Shown piece by piece: positions 51,844-61,266 of a stretch of 64,000 nucleotides of DNA. The translations under genes and the position numbers were made by a program. This DNA comes from Streptomonospora nanhaiensis (GTDB taxonomy: Bacteria; Actinomycetota; Actinomycetes; Streptosporangiales; Streptosporangiaceae): NCBI RefSeq assembly GCF_013410565.1, contig NZ_JACCFO010000001.1:4836001-4900000 (forward strand), given 5' to 3'. Under the pieces are notes generated by a model. It was not told the origin of the DNA. It saw only the letters and a list, made by a program, of their open reading frames with translations, and did not search any database. Every line of letters begins with the position of its first letter. The stretch's first letter is position 1.

Positions 51844-52214
51844 GTGCCCGGCTCCGCCCGGGTGCCGCGCGGCATCCGCGCCACGGCGTCGACCTCCAGC
51901 AGGAACCTCGGATCCACGAACCCGCCGACCTCCACAAGCGTGGCCGCCGGGCGGGGCTCGTGCACCAGGTACTCGTCCAGGGCGCTGCGCACGTCGTCCA
52001 GGTCGGCGACGTGGCGCAGGTAGTAGGTGAGTTTCACCAGGTCGGAGGAGTCGGCCCCGTGCCTGGCGAGGACCGCGTCGATGTTGCTCAACACCTGCCG
52101 CGTCTGCGCGAAGGCGTCCCCGGCGACACCGCCATCCGGCCCCACGGGGGTCTGCCCGGAGACGAAGATGAGCGGCCCTTCGGCTACCACCGAATCGCTG
52201 TACCTCTTCGGCAT
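51840..52214 (-). CDS. RidA family protein
   Basis: This 124-residue protein of the YjgF/RidA family probably hydrolyses reactive enamines/imines from amino-acid metabolism. It has MPKRYSDSVVAEGPLIFVSG, FAQTRQVLSNIDAVLARHG and the C-terminal VDPRFLLEVDAVARMPRG; the Arg (R105 type) that binds carboxylates is probably the one in VDPRFLLEV or VARMPRG. The ATG at 52214 follows GGGAGGCGC. It is translationally coupled to xerC by a 4-base overlap, which is unusual. Confidence 0.87.
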   Translation of the reverse strand: MPKRYSDSVVAEGPLIFVSGQTPVGPDGGVAGDAFAQTRQVLSNIDAVLARHGADSSDLVKLTYYLRHVADLDDVRSALDEYLVHEPRPAATLVEVGGFVDPRFLLEVDAVARMPRGTRAEPGT

Positions 52215-52469
52215 CGCGCCTCCCCATCGACGGCACTGGTCCCGGCCGGGCGGAGCGGCACCCGTAGCCGGAGCCCGGATTGCGGAGGCCCCGGTCGGAC
52301 CCCGAACACAGGGCCTACGCGGTGACCGCCCGCCCCTGTGGCCACGGTACTCACCTCGCCCCGGACCGAGCCAGCACGGAGCGCCGCCCAGCCGCGGCGC
52401 GAGGTGGCGATGCCCGGTCGTCGGCGGGCGGCGCGGGGCGTGCGCCGTGGCGGGCACCTGGTTCGTGGG

Positions 52470-54512
52470 TCATCGGCCGGAGGGGGCTGGGCGGCGTGCG
52501 GGGCGGTCGTCGCGGGTGCGCCAGCCCGAGGGGCCGCGTTCGACGAAACCAGCGGCGGCCAGCAGGCCGAGGCGGCTGAGGGCGGAGTCGAGGTCGAGGC
52601 CGCAGGCGGCGGCCACGGCGGCGGTGCCGGTGCCGCCGCGCCGGGGGACCTCGGCGAGCACGCGGCGGGATTCGGGATCGAGGGTGTCGGGGTCGAGCGC
52701 GCTTCCGGGGGCAGGGGCGAGGTCGGTACCGATCCGGCCCACCTGCTCCATGACGTCGTCCGCGCTTGTGACGCAGGTGGCGCCGGAGTCGCGGATGAGC
52801 CTGTGGCAGCCCGCTGACAGGGCAGAGGTGACCGGGCCGGGCACGGCCATGACCGTGCGATTGAGTTCATGGGCGTGCCGGGCGGTGTTGAGCGCGCCGC
52901 TGCGCAGCCCGGCCTCGACCACGACCGCTCCGGGGGTGAGCGCGGCGATGATGCGGTTGCGGATGAGGAAGCCGTGGCGGCTGGGCACGGCGCCGCGCGG
53001 GTGCTCGCTGACCAGGGCGCCGCGCGCGGCGATGTCGGCGAACAGGTTCTCGTTGCCGCGCGGGTAGACCAGGTCCAGTCCGCACGCCAGGACCGCCACG
53101 GAGGGCGCACCCGCGGCCAGGCCCCCGCGATGCGCGGCGGAGTCGATGCCGTAGGCGCCGCCCGAGACGACGGTCCACGACCGCTGCGCCAGGCCCCAGG
53201 CGAGGTCGGCGGCCACGTGCCGGCCGTAGGCGGAGGCGGCCCGGGCGCCCACCACCGCCACCGACCGCAGGCACGCGTGCCGGAGGTCGTGGGCGCCGCG
53301 CACCCACAGCGCGTAGGGGCGGTGCAGGTGGAGGTCGTCGAGTTGGGTGGGCCATCCGGGATCGCCGGGCACGAGCAGGCGGCACCCGAGTTCGGCGGAT
53401 TCGGCGAGCAGGGAGTCGGGATCGACCCGGGCCGCCCGCTCGGCCCAGCGCGCGGCCCGCTGCTCGTATGCCGCCGTCCGCACCCCCGGCGGCGCCGACG
53501 GCGGCCGCCCCGCCGCCAGCGCCTCCCACACCGCCGCCGCCCCGTGCTCGTCCAGCAGCGCGCCCATGACGGGATCGCCCGCATTGGCGACGGCGGTCAG
53601 GCACGCCCGCGCGAGGGCGTCGTCGGACCGGTCGAAGGCGCTCGGCGGGTCACCGGCCGCACCGTCTTGGTCGTCGGCGTCGTCGAGCGCACCGTCGGCG
53701 CCGCCGCCGTCCGTGGACGCCGTGCTTCCCTGACCGGGCGTGGGGTCGGCGCTGTCGGCCCGGAGCCTCACGGAGGCGGCCGGCGCGGGGGACCGCGCGC
53801 CGGCGGAGCCGCCCTTGCCCGGGGGCGCGCCAGCCTCCGGGCCGGGCGGGCGCGGTTCTCCGGCGGATCGGTCGGGGCGGCCCGTCGGGAGGGGTTCGGT
53901 GTCCTCGCCTGCGGACACGCCGACCGCGGGCGTGTCCGCCGCGGGAGGATCGCCGCCGTTCGAGGCGGCGTCCGCCGGGGCGTGGAAGTCGGACCCGGAC
54001 GCGCGTTCGTGTTCACGTGCGCCACCCCCGCGGTCCCCGCCCTGCGCGCGCTCCGCGGGTGCGGACGCGATCGGGGAGGCGACGGCGGATCCGCGTGGTC
54101 GCCCGCACCGGGTGGTGGCGGGCATCGCGCCGGACCCCGCTTGGGGACCGTGCTCCCCGCAAGTGCGGTTGACCGTGGCGGGGGGTTCGGGGGTGGCGCC
54201 TCCGCAGGAGTCGGCGGGCCGGGCGGGCGGGGCAACCGGGTGGTGGCGGCCGCAGTGGGTCCCGCCCTCGGCGCACGCGAGGTTGGGCGCGGGGCCGGGG
54301 CGCGGGGCCGCGGGTGCGCGACGGGGACGGGCGGTGTCCGAAGCGGGCTTCGGCCCGGGACCCGTGGGGGTGCCGCGCGGCTGCGCGGAGAGGGTGGACG
54401 TGCCGTCCGCCGGTGTGCGGCCGGTCGGCGCGGTGGACATGCCCGGCGCGCCGGGGGTGGGCCGGGGTCGCGCGGGCGGGGGCGTGCCAGGGGTGGGGAG
54501 TTCGTGGGTCAT
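52470..54512 (-). CDS. dprA: DNA processing protein DprA with long N-terminal extension
   Basis: DprA loads RecA on incoming single-stranded DNA in transformation. The catalytic-like Rossmann part (about 290-680) has SVAVVGARAASAYGRHVAAD, SGGAYGIDSAAHRGGLAAG, NENLFADIAARGALVSEHPR and FLIRNRIIAALTPGAVVVEA, and a winged-helix end (AAVAAACGLDLDSALSRLGL). The ATG at 54512 overlaps the yifB stop as ATGA and gives 680 residues. About 290 of these are a Pro/Gly/Ala-rich stretch with His and Cys and no visible domain, against about 300-390 residues in total for ordinary DprA. A later start cannot be ruled out. Confidence 0.85.
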   Translation of the reverse strand: MTHELPTPGTPPPARPRPTPGAPGMSTAPTGRTPADGTSTLSAQPRGTPTGPGPKPASDTARPRRAPAAPRPGPAPNLACAEGGTHCGRHHPVAPPARPADSCGGATPEPPATVNRTCGEHGPQAGSGAMPATTRCGRPRGSAVASPIASAPAERAQGGDRGGGAREHERASGSDFHAPADAASNGGDPPAADTPAVGVSAGEDTEPLPTGRPDRSAGEPRPPGPEAGAPPGKGGSAGARSPAPAASVRLRADSADPTPGQGSTASTDGGGADGALDDADDQDGAAGDPPSAFDRSDDALARACLTAVANAGDPVMGALLDEHGAAAVWEALAAGRPPSAPPGVRTAAYEQRAARWAERAARVDPDSLLAESAELGCRLLVPGDPGWPTQLDDLHLHRPYALWVRGAHDLRHACLRSVAVVGARAASAYGRHVAADLAWGLAQRSWTVVSGGAYGIDSAAHRGGLAAGAPSVAVLACGLDLVYPRGNENLFADIAARGALVSEHPRGAVPSRHGFLIRNRIIAALTPGAVVVEAGLRSGALNTARHAHELNRTVMAVPGPVTSALSAGCHRLIRDSGATCVTSADDVMEQVGRIGTDLAPAPGSALDPDTLDPESRRVLAEVPRRGGTGTAAVAAACGLDLDSALSRLGLLAAAGFVERGPSGWRTRDDRPARRPAPSGR

Positions 54513-56044
54513 TGGGCGCGTCCTGACCAGAGGGCGTAGGCGAAGGCGGTGTCCTCGACGGCGGGTTGGGGGCGGCCGGCGAGGTCGGCCAGGGTCCAGG
54601 CCACACGCAGCGTGCGGTCGACCCCCCGGGCGCTGATGTCGCCCCGTTCCAGGGCCGCGGCGAGGATGCCCAGCGCGGGCGGCGCCACGGGGAAGTGGCG
54701 CCGGAGTTCGGCGCCGGGGATCTCGGCGTTGGTGGACCACGGGGTGCCCGCCAGGCGGCGGGCGGCGCGTTGGCGGGCCTGGGTGACGCGGGCGGCGACC
54801 GTGGCCGAGGACTCGGCGTAGGGGCGGTCGGCGAGGAGTTCGGCGTGGGCCACCGGCTGGAGTTCGACCTTGAGGTCGACCCGGTCGACCAGCGGGCCCG
54901 ACAGCCGGGCGAGGTAGCGGCGCCGCTGGGACGACGAGCAGGTGCAGGCCGGGCCGGGCCTGCCGCAGGGGCACGGGTTGGCCGCCAGGACCAGCAGGAA
55001 GCGGGCGGGGAAGCACACCGACGCCGCGGAGCGCGCGATCACGACCTCGCCGGTCTCCAGCGGCTGGCGCAGGGAGTCCAGGACCCCGCGCGCGAACTCC
55101 GGGGCCTCGTCGAGGAACAGCGCACCCCGGTGCGCCAGCGACACGCACCCCGGCCGCAGCCGGGTGCTGCCCCCGCCGACGATCGCGGCCCGGGTGGCGG
55201 TGTGGTGCGGTGCGCAGAACGGCGGGTCCACGATCAGCGGGGAGCCCTTGGGCAGGGTGCCCGCCACCGAGTGCACGGCGGTGACCTCGATGGAGTCCTC
55301 GGGGGTCAGGCGCGGGAGGATCGTGGGCAGGCGTTCGGCCAGCAGGCTCTTTCCGGTGCCGGGAGGGCCCACCATCATCAGGTGGTGCGACCCGGCCGCC
55401 GCGATCTCCAGCGCGCGCCGGGCCACCGGCTGGCCGAGGACGTCGGCGAGGTCGGGCCTGCGGCGGTTGTCCGCCGGGGGTTCGTGCCGCTCGGTGTCGG
55501 CGGGGTCGCCGAACAGGTCCTGGTCGATCGGTTCGCCGCGCAGGTGCGCCAGCAGTTCGCCCAGCGAGGCCACGGCCACGACCGTGATGCCCGGGACGAG
55601 CGCGGCCTCCTTGGCGTTGCCGCGCGCGACCACGAAGGTGGTGTGGCCGGAGCGTACGCCCGCGAGCACGGCGGGCAGCACGCCCTGGACGGCGCGGGTG
55701 CGGCCGTCCAGACCGAGTTCGGCCAGGACCACGGCGGGGTGCAGCGCGCTGGGCGGCACCGCCCCGGCGGCCGCGAGCACGGCGGCGGCGATGGCGAGGT
55801 CGAAGCCGCTGCCGCGCTTGGGCAGGCTCGCGGGGGACAGGCTGACGGTGATGTGGCCCTCGGGCCAGCACTCGCCGGAGTTCACGACGGCGGCGCGGAT
55901 GCGGTCGCGCGCCTCGCGCAGGGCGGTGTCGGGCAGGCCCACGAGGGTCAGCCCGGCCGGGCCCTCGCCCAGGTGGGCCTCGACCTCGATGACATGGCCC
56001 TCGACACCCAGCAGGGCCATGGAGCGGGTGCGTGCCAGCGCCAT
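54509..56044 (-). CDS. YifB/ComM-type Mg-chelatase-like AAA ATPase
   Basis: The 511-residue protein has an N-terminal Lon-protease-like fold (AGLTLVGLPDTALREARDRI) and an MCM-like AAA domain with Walker A GPPGTGKSLLAERLP, Walker B ALFLDEAPEF and LAANPCPCGRPG. ComM homologues drive branch migration of incoming DNA during transformation. It starts where yraN ends (TGATG overlap) and runs into dprA (ATGA overlap). The three genes form one operon, and the set is common in bacteria regardless of competence. Confidence 0.93.
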   Translation of the reverse strand: MALARTRSMALLGVEGHVIEVEAHLGEGPAGLTLVGLPDTALREARDRIRAAVVNSGECWPEGHITVSLSPASLPKRGSGFDLAIAAAVLAAAGAVPPSALHPAVVLAELGLDGRTRAVQGVLPAVLAGVRSGHTTFVVARGNAKEAALVPGITVVAVASLGELLAHLRGEPIDQDLFGDPADTERHEPPADNRRRPDLADVLGQPVARRALEIAAAGSHHLMMVGPPGTGKSLLAERLPTILPRLTPEDSIEVTAVHSVAGTLPKGSPLIVDPPFCAPHHTATRAAIVGGGSTRLRPGCVSLAHRGALFLDEAPEFARGVLDSLRQPLETGEVVIARSAASVCFPARFLLVLAANPCPCGRPGPACTCSSSQRRRYLARLSGPLVDRVDLKVELQPVAHAELLADRPYAESSATVAARVTQARQRAARRLAGTPWSTNAEIPGAELRRHFPVAPPALGILAAALERGDISARGVDRTLRVAWTLADLAGRPQPAVEDTAFAYALWSGRAQ

Positions 56045-56436
56045 CAGGCCACCCCCCGGTGGTGGCGGACGAAGACCCGGCCGCCGGGCAGCACCAGGAC
56101 CGACACGACGTCGATGCGGGTGGGGGCGCCCCAGGCGCGGTGCTCGGCCTGCCAGCGCCGCGCCAGCCGCCGCAGGCGCCGCCGCTTGGGCTCGGTGACG
56201 GCCTCCAGCGGCGACCCGAACCGCAGGCCCGTGCGGGTCTTGACCTCGGCGACGACCAGCGTGCCGCCGTCGCCCGCGACGATGTCGAGCTCGCCCTCGG
56301 GACAGCGCCAGTTGCGGGCCAGGATGCGCATGCCCGCCCGCCGCAGGTAGGCGGACGCGACCTCCTCGCCGCGCGCCCCGAGCACCGCCCGGCGCGCCCC
56401 CGGCCCGCGCACGGGCGGACCGTTCCCAGCGACCAT
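56044..56436 (-). CDS. UPF0102 YraN-like nuclease-fold protein
   Basis: This 130-residue protein has the restriction-endonuclease-like core [20 protein letters not shown], then [20 protein letters not shown] and VKTRTG, giving the E-D-ExK pattern of a PD-(D/E)XK nuclease. The function is unproven. It overlaps yifB by one base. The upstream 228 bases separate it from the divergent GNAT gene. Confidence 0.9.
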   Translation of the reverse strand: MVAGNGPPVRGPGARRAVLGARGEEVASAYLRRAGMRILARNWRCPEGELDIVAGDGGTLVVAEVKTRTGLRFGSPLEAVTEPKRRRLRRLARRWQAEHRAWGAPTRIDVVSVLVLPGGRVFVRHHRGVA

Positions 56437-56650
56437 GGTGGATCACCTCCACCCCCAACCGTGCTCGCGCGCCCCATCCGGCCGCGACCCGAATCCGCCC
56501 CCTGTGGAAAAACCCGCCGCCCAGCGCTCCCGGCGCCCGCGCCAAGGTCCCACCGGGCGCTTCCCGCGGCAGGCCCGAAGGACCGGCCCGCCGCTCGGCC
56601 CGTCGTCTTTCCGGGCGGTGGGGAGGGTGGTGCCCGCGGCGGGGGTGGGG

Positions 56651-56656
56651 CAGAAT
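56651..56656 (+). promoter_or_regulatory. -10 element of the GNAT-LLM operon
   Basis: CAGAAT ends 8 bases before the GTG at 56665, so the mRNA is probably leaderless. There is no Shine-Dalgarno at that start, in agreement. Confidence 0.45.
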
Positions 56657-56664
56657 CGCTGGCT

Positions 56665-57234
56665 GTGTCCAGCAACGCCACGGGGTGGGACGTCGGGGTC
56701 GCCGACGTTGCCGGTCCCGAATCCGCCGCGGTTCTCCGCGACTACTACGTCGACATCGTGTCCCGCTACCACGGGCGTCCGGCGACCCCCGACGAGGTCG
56801 ACGCCGCCCTGCGCGACGAACCCAGTGGTGACCTCGCGCCGCCGACCGGGGTGTTCCTGCTCGGGCGGGTGGGCGGGCGCGTCGGCGGGTGCGTGGGGCT
56901 GCGCTGGGCCGGCGGGGGCGTCGCCGAGTTGACGCGGCTCTTCGTCCGGGCCGAGGCGCGGGGGAGCGGGGGCGGGGGCGCGCTGCTGGCCGCCGCCGAG
57001 CGCGCCGCGCGCGACGCCGGGATGGCCCAGATCCGGCTCGACACCCGCCACGACCTCGTGGAGGCGCGCCGCCTGTACGCGCGGAGCGGCTACGCCGAGG
57101 TGCCCGCCTTCAGCAGCGGCCCCTACAGCGAGCACTGGTTCGCCAAACGCCTGGCCCCCGCCGGGCCCGGCGCGCCGCCCGGCCCCCTTTCCGACTCCGG
57201 GCCCCGACCCGCCGACACCGAGGAGGCGCTGTGA
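56665..57234 (+). CDS. GNAT-family N-acetyltransferase
   Basis: This 189-residue acetyltransferase has GVFLLGRVGGRVGGCVGLRW (beta strands) and the acetyl-CoA motif ELTRLFVRAEARGSGGGGAL, then LDTRHDLVEARRLYARSGY. The substrate is unknown. The longer upstream frame is antisense to yraN and rejected. Its stop overlaps the start of the next gene as GTGA. The tail after residue 165 is Pro/Gly-rich. Confidence 0.85.
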   Translation: MSSNATGWDVGVADVAGPESAAVLRDYYVDIVSRYHGRPATPDEVDAALRDEPSGDLAPPTGVFLLGRVGGRVGGCVGLRWAGGGVAELTRLFVRAEARGSGGGGALLAAAERAARDAGMAQIRLDTRHDLVEARRLYARSGYAEVPAFSSGPYSEHWFAKRLAPAGPGAPPGPLSDSGPRPADTEEAL

Positions 57235-58205
57235 ACCGTCCCCGCCTGGGCTTCCAGATCCCCTGCCGGCTGCCCGCCTCCCGCATCGCCGCGCTGGCCC
57301 GCGGCGCCGAGCGCGCCGGGTTCGACCAGGTGTGGCTGGTCGAGGACTGCTTCTTCGCGGGGGGAATCGCCGCCTCGGCCACCGCCCTGGCCGCCACCGA
57401 GCGCATCGGCGTGGGCATCGGCATCCTGCCCGCCGTCGCGCGCAACGCCGCCTTCACCGCGATGGAGGTCGCCGCCCTCGCCGAGGCGCACCCCGGCCGG
57501 TTCACCGCCGGGCTGGGCCACGGCATGCGCGAGTGGATGCGCCAGATCGGCGCCGCACCCGCCTCGCCGCTGACCGCGCTCGCCGAGCACCTCGACGCCG
57601 TCCGCCGCCTCCTGGCGGGCGAGACCGTGACCGCCGACGGCCGCTACGTCCGCCTCGACGGCGTGCGCCTGGAGTTCCCGCCCGAGGTGCCGCCGCCCGT
57701 GGTCGCCGGGGTGCGCGGCCCGCGCTCGCTGGAGGTCTCCGGCCGCCACGCCGACGGCACCGTGCTGGCCGAGCCCGTCACGCCCGCCTACCTCGCCTCG
57801 GCCCGCGCCTCCATCGCCCGCGGCCGCGTCGGGCTGGACCGGCCGCACACCATCACCGCCTACACCCTCTTCCACGCCGACGACGACCTCGACCGCGCCC
57901 GCGACGCCATGCGCCCCGCCCTGGCGGGCCCCGTCGCCGACCCCGCGTGGGCCGCCCACCTGGCCGACGTCGACCTCGGCCCCCGGAGCGAGGAGATCAC
58001 CGCCCTGCCCGAGGCCGAGCGCGCCGCCGCGCTGCCCGCCGACTGGATCGACCGGCTGTCGGCCTGCGGCCCGCCGGAGCGCTGCCTGGAGCGCGTGCGC
58101 GAGACCCACGCGGCCGGAGCCGACACCGTCGTGCTGTGCCCCGTGGGCGAGCCCGAGGAGCAGTTGGCGCGCGCCGCCGCGCTGCCCGCGCTCCTCACCG
58201 GTTGA
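57231..58205 (+). CDS. LLM-class flavin-dependent oxidoreductase
   Basis: The 324-residue enzyme has the luciferase-like TIM-barrel pattern: RPRLGFQIPCRLPASRIAAL, ERAGFDQVWLVEDCFFAGG, RIGVGIGILPAVARNAAFTA and FTAGLGHGMREWMRQIGAAP. Such enzymes use FMN or, in Actinobacteria, often F420. The C-terminal half has FPPEVPPPVVAGVRGPRSLE and VSGRHADGTVLAEPVTPAYL. It is coupled to the GNAT gene (GTGA overlap). The pair is an insertion between the dprA operon and rpsB. Confidence 0.88.
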   Translation: MNRPRLGFQIPCRLPASRIAALARGAERAGFDQVWLVEDCFFAGGIAASATALAATERIGVGIGILPAVARNAAFTAMEVAALAEAHPGRFTAGLGHGMREWMRQIGAAPASPLTALAEHLDAVRRLLAGETVTADGRYVRLDGVRLEFPPEVPPPVVAGVRGPRSLEVSGRHADGTVLAEPVTPAYLASARASIARGRVGLDRPHTITAYTLFHADDDLDRARDAMRPALAGPVADPAWAAHLADVDLGPRSEEITALPEAERAAALPADWIDRLSACGPPERCLERVRETHAAGADTVVLCPVGEPEEQLARAAALPALLTG

Positions 58206-58248
58206 CGCGCAAAGCCCCCGGCCGCGCCCATGCGGGCGCGCGGGGTCC

Positions 58249-58276
58249 TTGACACCACCGCCCGCCGCTGGCTAGG
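58249..58276 (+). promoter_or_regulatory. Promoter region of rpsB
   Basis: A perfect TTGACA lies at 58249-58254 and a weak -10 (GCTAGG, 58271-58276) follows after 16 bases. TAGAAT at 58300-58305 is another candidate -10. Either gives an rpsB leader of about 165-190 bases. Confidence 0.45.
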
Positions 58277-58471
58277 CGCCGCGACACCGGGAGGGCGGCT
58301 AGAATTCCTAGAGGCTCACTGCGAGCCGACCACTACGCACGCCCACGTGCCTCCTCGCCCGGGAGGGGTCGCTCTTACGGTCCGCGCCGTCACAGGCGGT
58401 GCGGCGGAGCGGCCGGGGCGTCAGGAAACAACCGAGGCGGGGCCTTCCCGCCGCACTAGGAGGACCGAGTC

Positions 58472-59356
58472 ATGGCCACTGTCGTGACCATCCGGCAGCT
58501 GCTCGAAAGCGGTGTGCACTTCGGCCACCAGACGCGCCGCTGGAACCCGAAGATGAAGCGCTTCATCCTCACCGAGCGCAACGGCACCTACATCATCGAC
58601 CTGCAGAAGTCGCTGGCCTACATCGACCGCGCCTACGAGTTCGTCAAGGAGACGGTGGCCCACGGCGGCACCATCCTCTTCGTCGGCACCAAGAAGCAGG
58701 CGCAGGCGGCCATCGACGAGCAGGCGCGCCGCGTGGGGATGCCCTTCGTCAACCAGCGCTGGCTGGGCGGCATGCTGACCAACTTCTCCACCGTGCACAA
58801 GCGGCTGCAGCGCCTCAAGGAGCTGGAGGAGATCGACTTCGACGACGTCGCCGCCTCCGGCCTCACCAAGAAGGAGCTGCTCGGGCTGCGCCGCGAGAAG
58901 GAGAAGCTGGAGCGCACCCTCGGCGGTATCCGCGACATGTCCCGCGTGCCCAGCGCGGTGTGGATCGTGGACACCAAGAAGGAGCACATCGCGATCAGCG
59001 AGGCCCGCAAGCTCAACATCCCGGTCGTGGCCATCCTCGACACCAACTGCGACCCCGACGAGGTCGACTACCCGATCCCGGGCAACGACGACGCCATCCG
59101 CAGCGTCAGCCTGCTGACCCGCGTGATCGCCGACGCCGTCGCCGACGGCCTCCTCGCCCGCTCCGGTGCCTCGGCCTCCGCCGACACCGAGAAGTCCGGC
59201 GACGAGCCGCTGGCCGAGTGGGAGCGGGAGCTGCTGGAGAACACCTCCACCGAGGCCGCTCCGGCGCCCGCCGCCGAGACCGCTGAGGCCCCCGCGGCCG
59301 CCGAGGCTCCGGCCGAGCCGGCCGCCGCCGACACCGAGGGCGGCAAGGAGTCCTGA
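58472..59356 (+). CDS. rpsB: 30S ribosomal protein S2
   Basis: S2 (294 residues) is needed for the mature 30S subunit. It starts [20 protein letters not shown] and has the signatures [40 protein letters not shown] and [21 protein letters not shown] tail of about 50 residues is Ala/Pro/Glu-rich, as in other Actinobacteria. AGGAGG lies upstream of the ATG. It is followed by tsf. Confidence 0.98.
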   Translation: MATVVTIRQLLESGVHFGHQTRRWNPKMKRFILTERNGTYIIDLQKSLAYIDRAYEFVKETVAHGGTILFVGTKKQAQAAIDEQARRVGMPFVNQRWLGGMLTNFSTVHKRLQRLKELEEIDFDDVAASGLTKKELLGLRREKEKLERTLGGIRDMSRVPSAVWIVDTKKEHIAISEARKLNIPVVAILDTNCDPDEVDYPIPGNDDAIRSVSLLTRVIADAVADGLLARSGASASADTEKSGDEPLAEWERELLENTSTEAAPAPAAETAEAPAAAEAPAEPAAADTEGGKES

Positions 59357-59376
59357 GGCCCCCCAGGCCGACCGCC

Positions 59377-59428
59377 GGCTCCCCGCGCCCACGCGCGGGG
59401 AGCCGCTGCGGGCCGCGCCCGCGGCCCG
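59377..59428 (+). terminator. Two hairpins between rpsB and tsf
   Basis: GGCTCCCCGCG pairs with its complement (59377-59387, 59394-59404) and CGGGCCGCG with its complement (59409-59417, 59420-59428). They stand in the 120-base gap and could attenuate expression of tsf relative to rpsB. There are no T-runs. Confidence 0.55.
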
Positions 59429-59476
59429 CGACCCCGTGAGACCCGCCGACCCACACAAGGGGATTAGAGAACAGCT

Positions 59477-60313
59477 ATGGCGAACTACACCGCCGCTGAC
59501 GTCAAGAAGCTGCGCGACCTGACCGGCGCCGGCATGATGGCCTGCAAGAAAGCCCTGGAGGAGAGCGACGGCGACTTCGACAAGGCCGTCGAGTTCCTGC
59601 GGGTGAAGGGCGCCAAGGACGTCGGCAAGCGCGCCGAGCGCACCACCAGCAACGGCCTCGTCGCCCTCAAGCAGGACTCCGACACCTCGGCCGTGCTCAT
59701 CGAGCTGAGCTGCGAGACCGACTTCGTCGCCAAGAACGAGCAGTTCCAGAGCCTGGCCGCCGACATCGCCGACCTCGTCGCGCGCACCGACGCCGCCGAC
59801 GTCGCGGCCCTGCTCGCCACCGAGTTCACCGACGGCAAGACCGTGCAGGCCGTCATCGAGGAGCGCAGCGCCGTCATCGGCGAGAAGCTGGAGCTGCGCC
59901 GCTTCGCCAAGGTCGAGGGCGGCTACGTCGCCAGCTACCTGCACAAGTCCGACCCCGACCTGCCCCCGACCATGGGCGTGCTGGTCGAGCTGGACAAGCC
60001 CAACGCCGAGGTCGGCAAGGACCTCGCCCAGCAGATCGCCGCGCTCGCGCCGACCTACGTCAGCAAGGACGACGTCCCCGAGGACATCGTCGCCAACGAG
60101 CGCCGCATCGCCGAGGCCACCGCCCGCGAGGAGGGCAAGCCGGAGCAGGCCCTGCCCAAGATCATCGAGGGCCGCGTCAACGGGTTCTTCAAGGACACCA
60201 CCCTGCTCGGGCAGCCGTTCGTGAAGGACAACAAGAAGACCATCCAGAAGGTCGTCGACGAGGCCGGGGTCACCGTCCGCCGCTTCGTCCGCTTCAAGGT
60301 CGGGCAGTCTTAG
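59477..60313 (+). CDS. tsf: Elongation factor Ts
   Basis: EF-Ts (278 residues) recycles EF-Tu by nucleotide exchange. The N-terminal domain starts [20 protein letters not shown] and has [20 protein letters not shown]; the core begins [20 protein letters not shown]. The C-terminal part ([16 protein letters not shown]) is the coiled-coil/subdomain C. It is of normal length and has a hairpin after it. Confidence 0.98.
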   Translation: MANYTAADVKKLRDLTGAGMMACKKALEESDGDFDKAVEFLRVKGAKDVGKRAERTTSNGLVALKQDSDTSAVLIELSCETDFVAKNEQFQSLAADIADLVARTDAADVAALLATEFTDGKTVQAVIEERSAVIGEKLELRRFAKVEGGYVASYLHKSDPDLPPTMGVLVELDKPNAEVGKDLAQQIAALAPTYVSKDDVPEDIVANERRIAEATAREEGKPEQALPKIIEGRVNGFFKDTTLLGQPFVKDNKKTIQKVVDEAGVTVRRFVRFKVGQS

Positions 60314-60330
60314 CCGTTTGACATGATGGA

Positions 60331-60358
60331 GGTGTCGGGGTGAACTCACCCCGGCACC
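60331..60358 (+). terminator. Hairpin after tsf
   Basis: GGTGTCGGGGTG pairs with CACCCCGGCACC (one T-G wobble) around AACT, followed by TTCGG. It lies 17 bases after the tsf stop. Confidence 0.65.
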
Positions 60359-60448
60359 TTCGGTGGATCAGGCGGGGCCCGCCCGGTGCAGCATCGGCCG
60401 CCCCGCGCCGTGTTACCACTCGGGGGAACCAGAAGGAGGCCGAGCGCC

Positions 60449-61219
60449 GTGTCGGAGACCGAAGGCCATGCCAGTGCGCAGGCCGCCCCAGCCATGCACG
60501 ACTCTGGCTGGCGGCGCGTCGTACTGAAGCTGTCGGGCGAGGCGTTCGCCGGCGGCGACGAACTCGGCATCGACGCCGCGGTCGTGGAGTACCTTGCCGA
60601 GTCCATCGCGGCGGTGGTGTCGGAGGGCATCCAGGTCGCCGTGGTCGTCGGCGGGGGCAACATGTTCCGCGGCGCCGACATGTCCGAGCGCGGCATGGAG
60701 CGCGGCCGCGCCGACTACATGGGCATGCTCGGCACCGTCATCAACTGCCTGGCCCTCCAGGACTTCCTGGAGCGCCAGGGCGTCGAGACCCGCGTGCAGA
60801 CCGCCATCCACATGAGCCAGGTCGCCGAGGCCTACATCCCGCGCCGCGCCATCCGGCACCTGGAGAAGGGCCGCGTGGTCATCTTCGGCGCCGGGCTGGG
60901 CGCGCCGTTCTTCTCGACCGACACCGCCGCCGCCCAGCGCGCCCTGGAGATCGAGGCCCAGGCGGTCCTCAAGGGCACCCAGGTCGACGGCGTCTACGAC
61001 TCCGACCCGCACCGCAACTCCGGGGCGGTCAAGTTCGACCGGCTCGACTACAACGAGGTGCTCACCCGCGGCCTGAAGGTCATGGACGCCACCGCGGTGA
61101 GCCTGTGCATGGACAACGGCCTGCCGATCGTGGTGTTCGACCTGATGGGCAAGGGCAACATCGTCCGCGCGGTGCGCGGCGAGAAGATCGGCACCATCGT
61201 CGGCCGGGCCGACGGCTGA
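60449..61219 (+). CDS. pyrH: Uridylate kinase
   Basis: PyrH (256 residues) phosphorylates UMP to UDP. The kinase starts [16 protein letters not shown], then [37 protein letters not shown] and [18 protein letters not shown], all typical of hexameric bacterial UMP kinases. GTG 60449 is chosen since AAGGAGG lies 9 bases upstream; this leaves about 20 poorly conserved residues in front. It precedes frr by 47 bases. Confidence 0.96.
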   Translation: MSETEGHASAQAAPAMHDSGWRRVVLKLSGEAFAGGDELGIDAAVVEYLAESIAAVVSEGIQVAVVVGGGNMFRGADMSERGMERGRADYMGMLGTVINCLALQDFLERQGVETRVQTAIHMSQVAEAYIPRRAIRHLEKGRVVIFGAGLGAPFFSTDTAAAQRALEIEAQAVLKGTQVDGVYDSDPHRNSGAVKFDRLDYNEVLTRGLKVMDATAVSLCMDNGLPIVVFDLMGKGNIVRAVRGEKIGTIVGRADG

Positions 61220-61266
61220 GGCACGCGCAGACCTCCGACAGACCGACGCGACACACGGGAGCCCCA

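Noticed and set aside
54513-56681. A single 1403-residue frame through yifB and dprA
   Set aside because: The upstream two-fifths is yifB and yraN in another phase; only the part from the ATG at 54512 is DprA.
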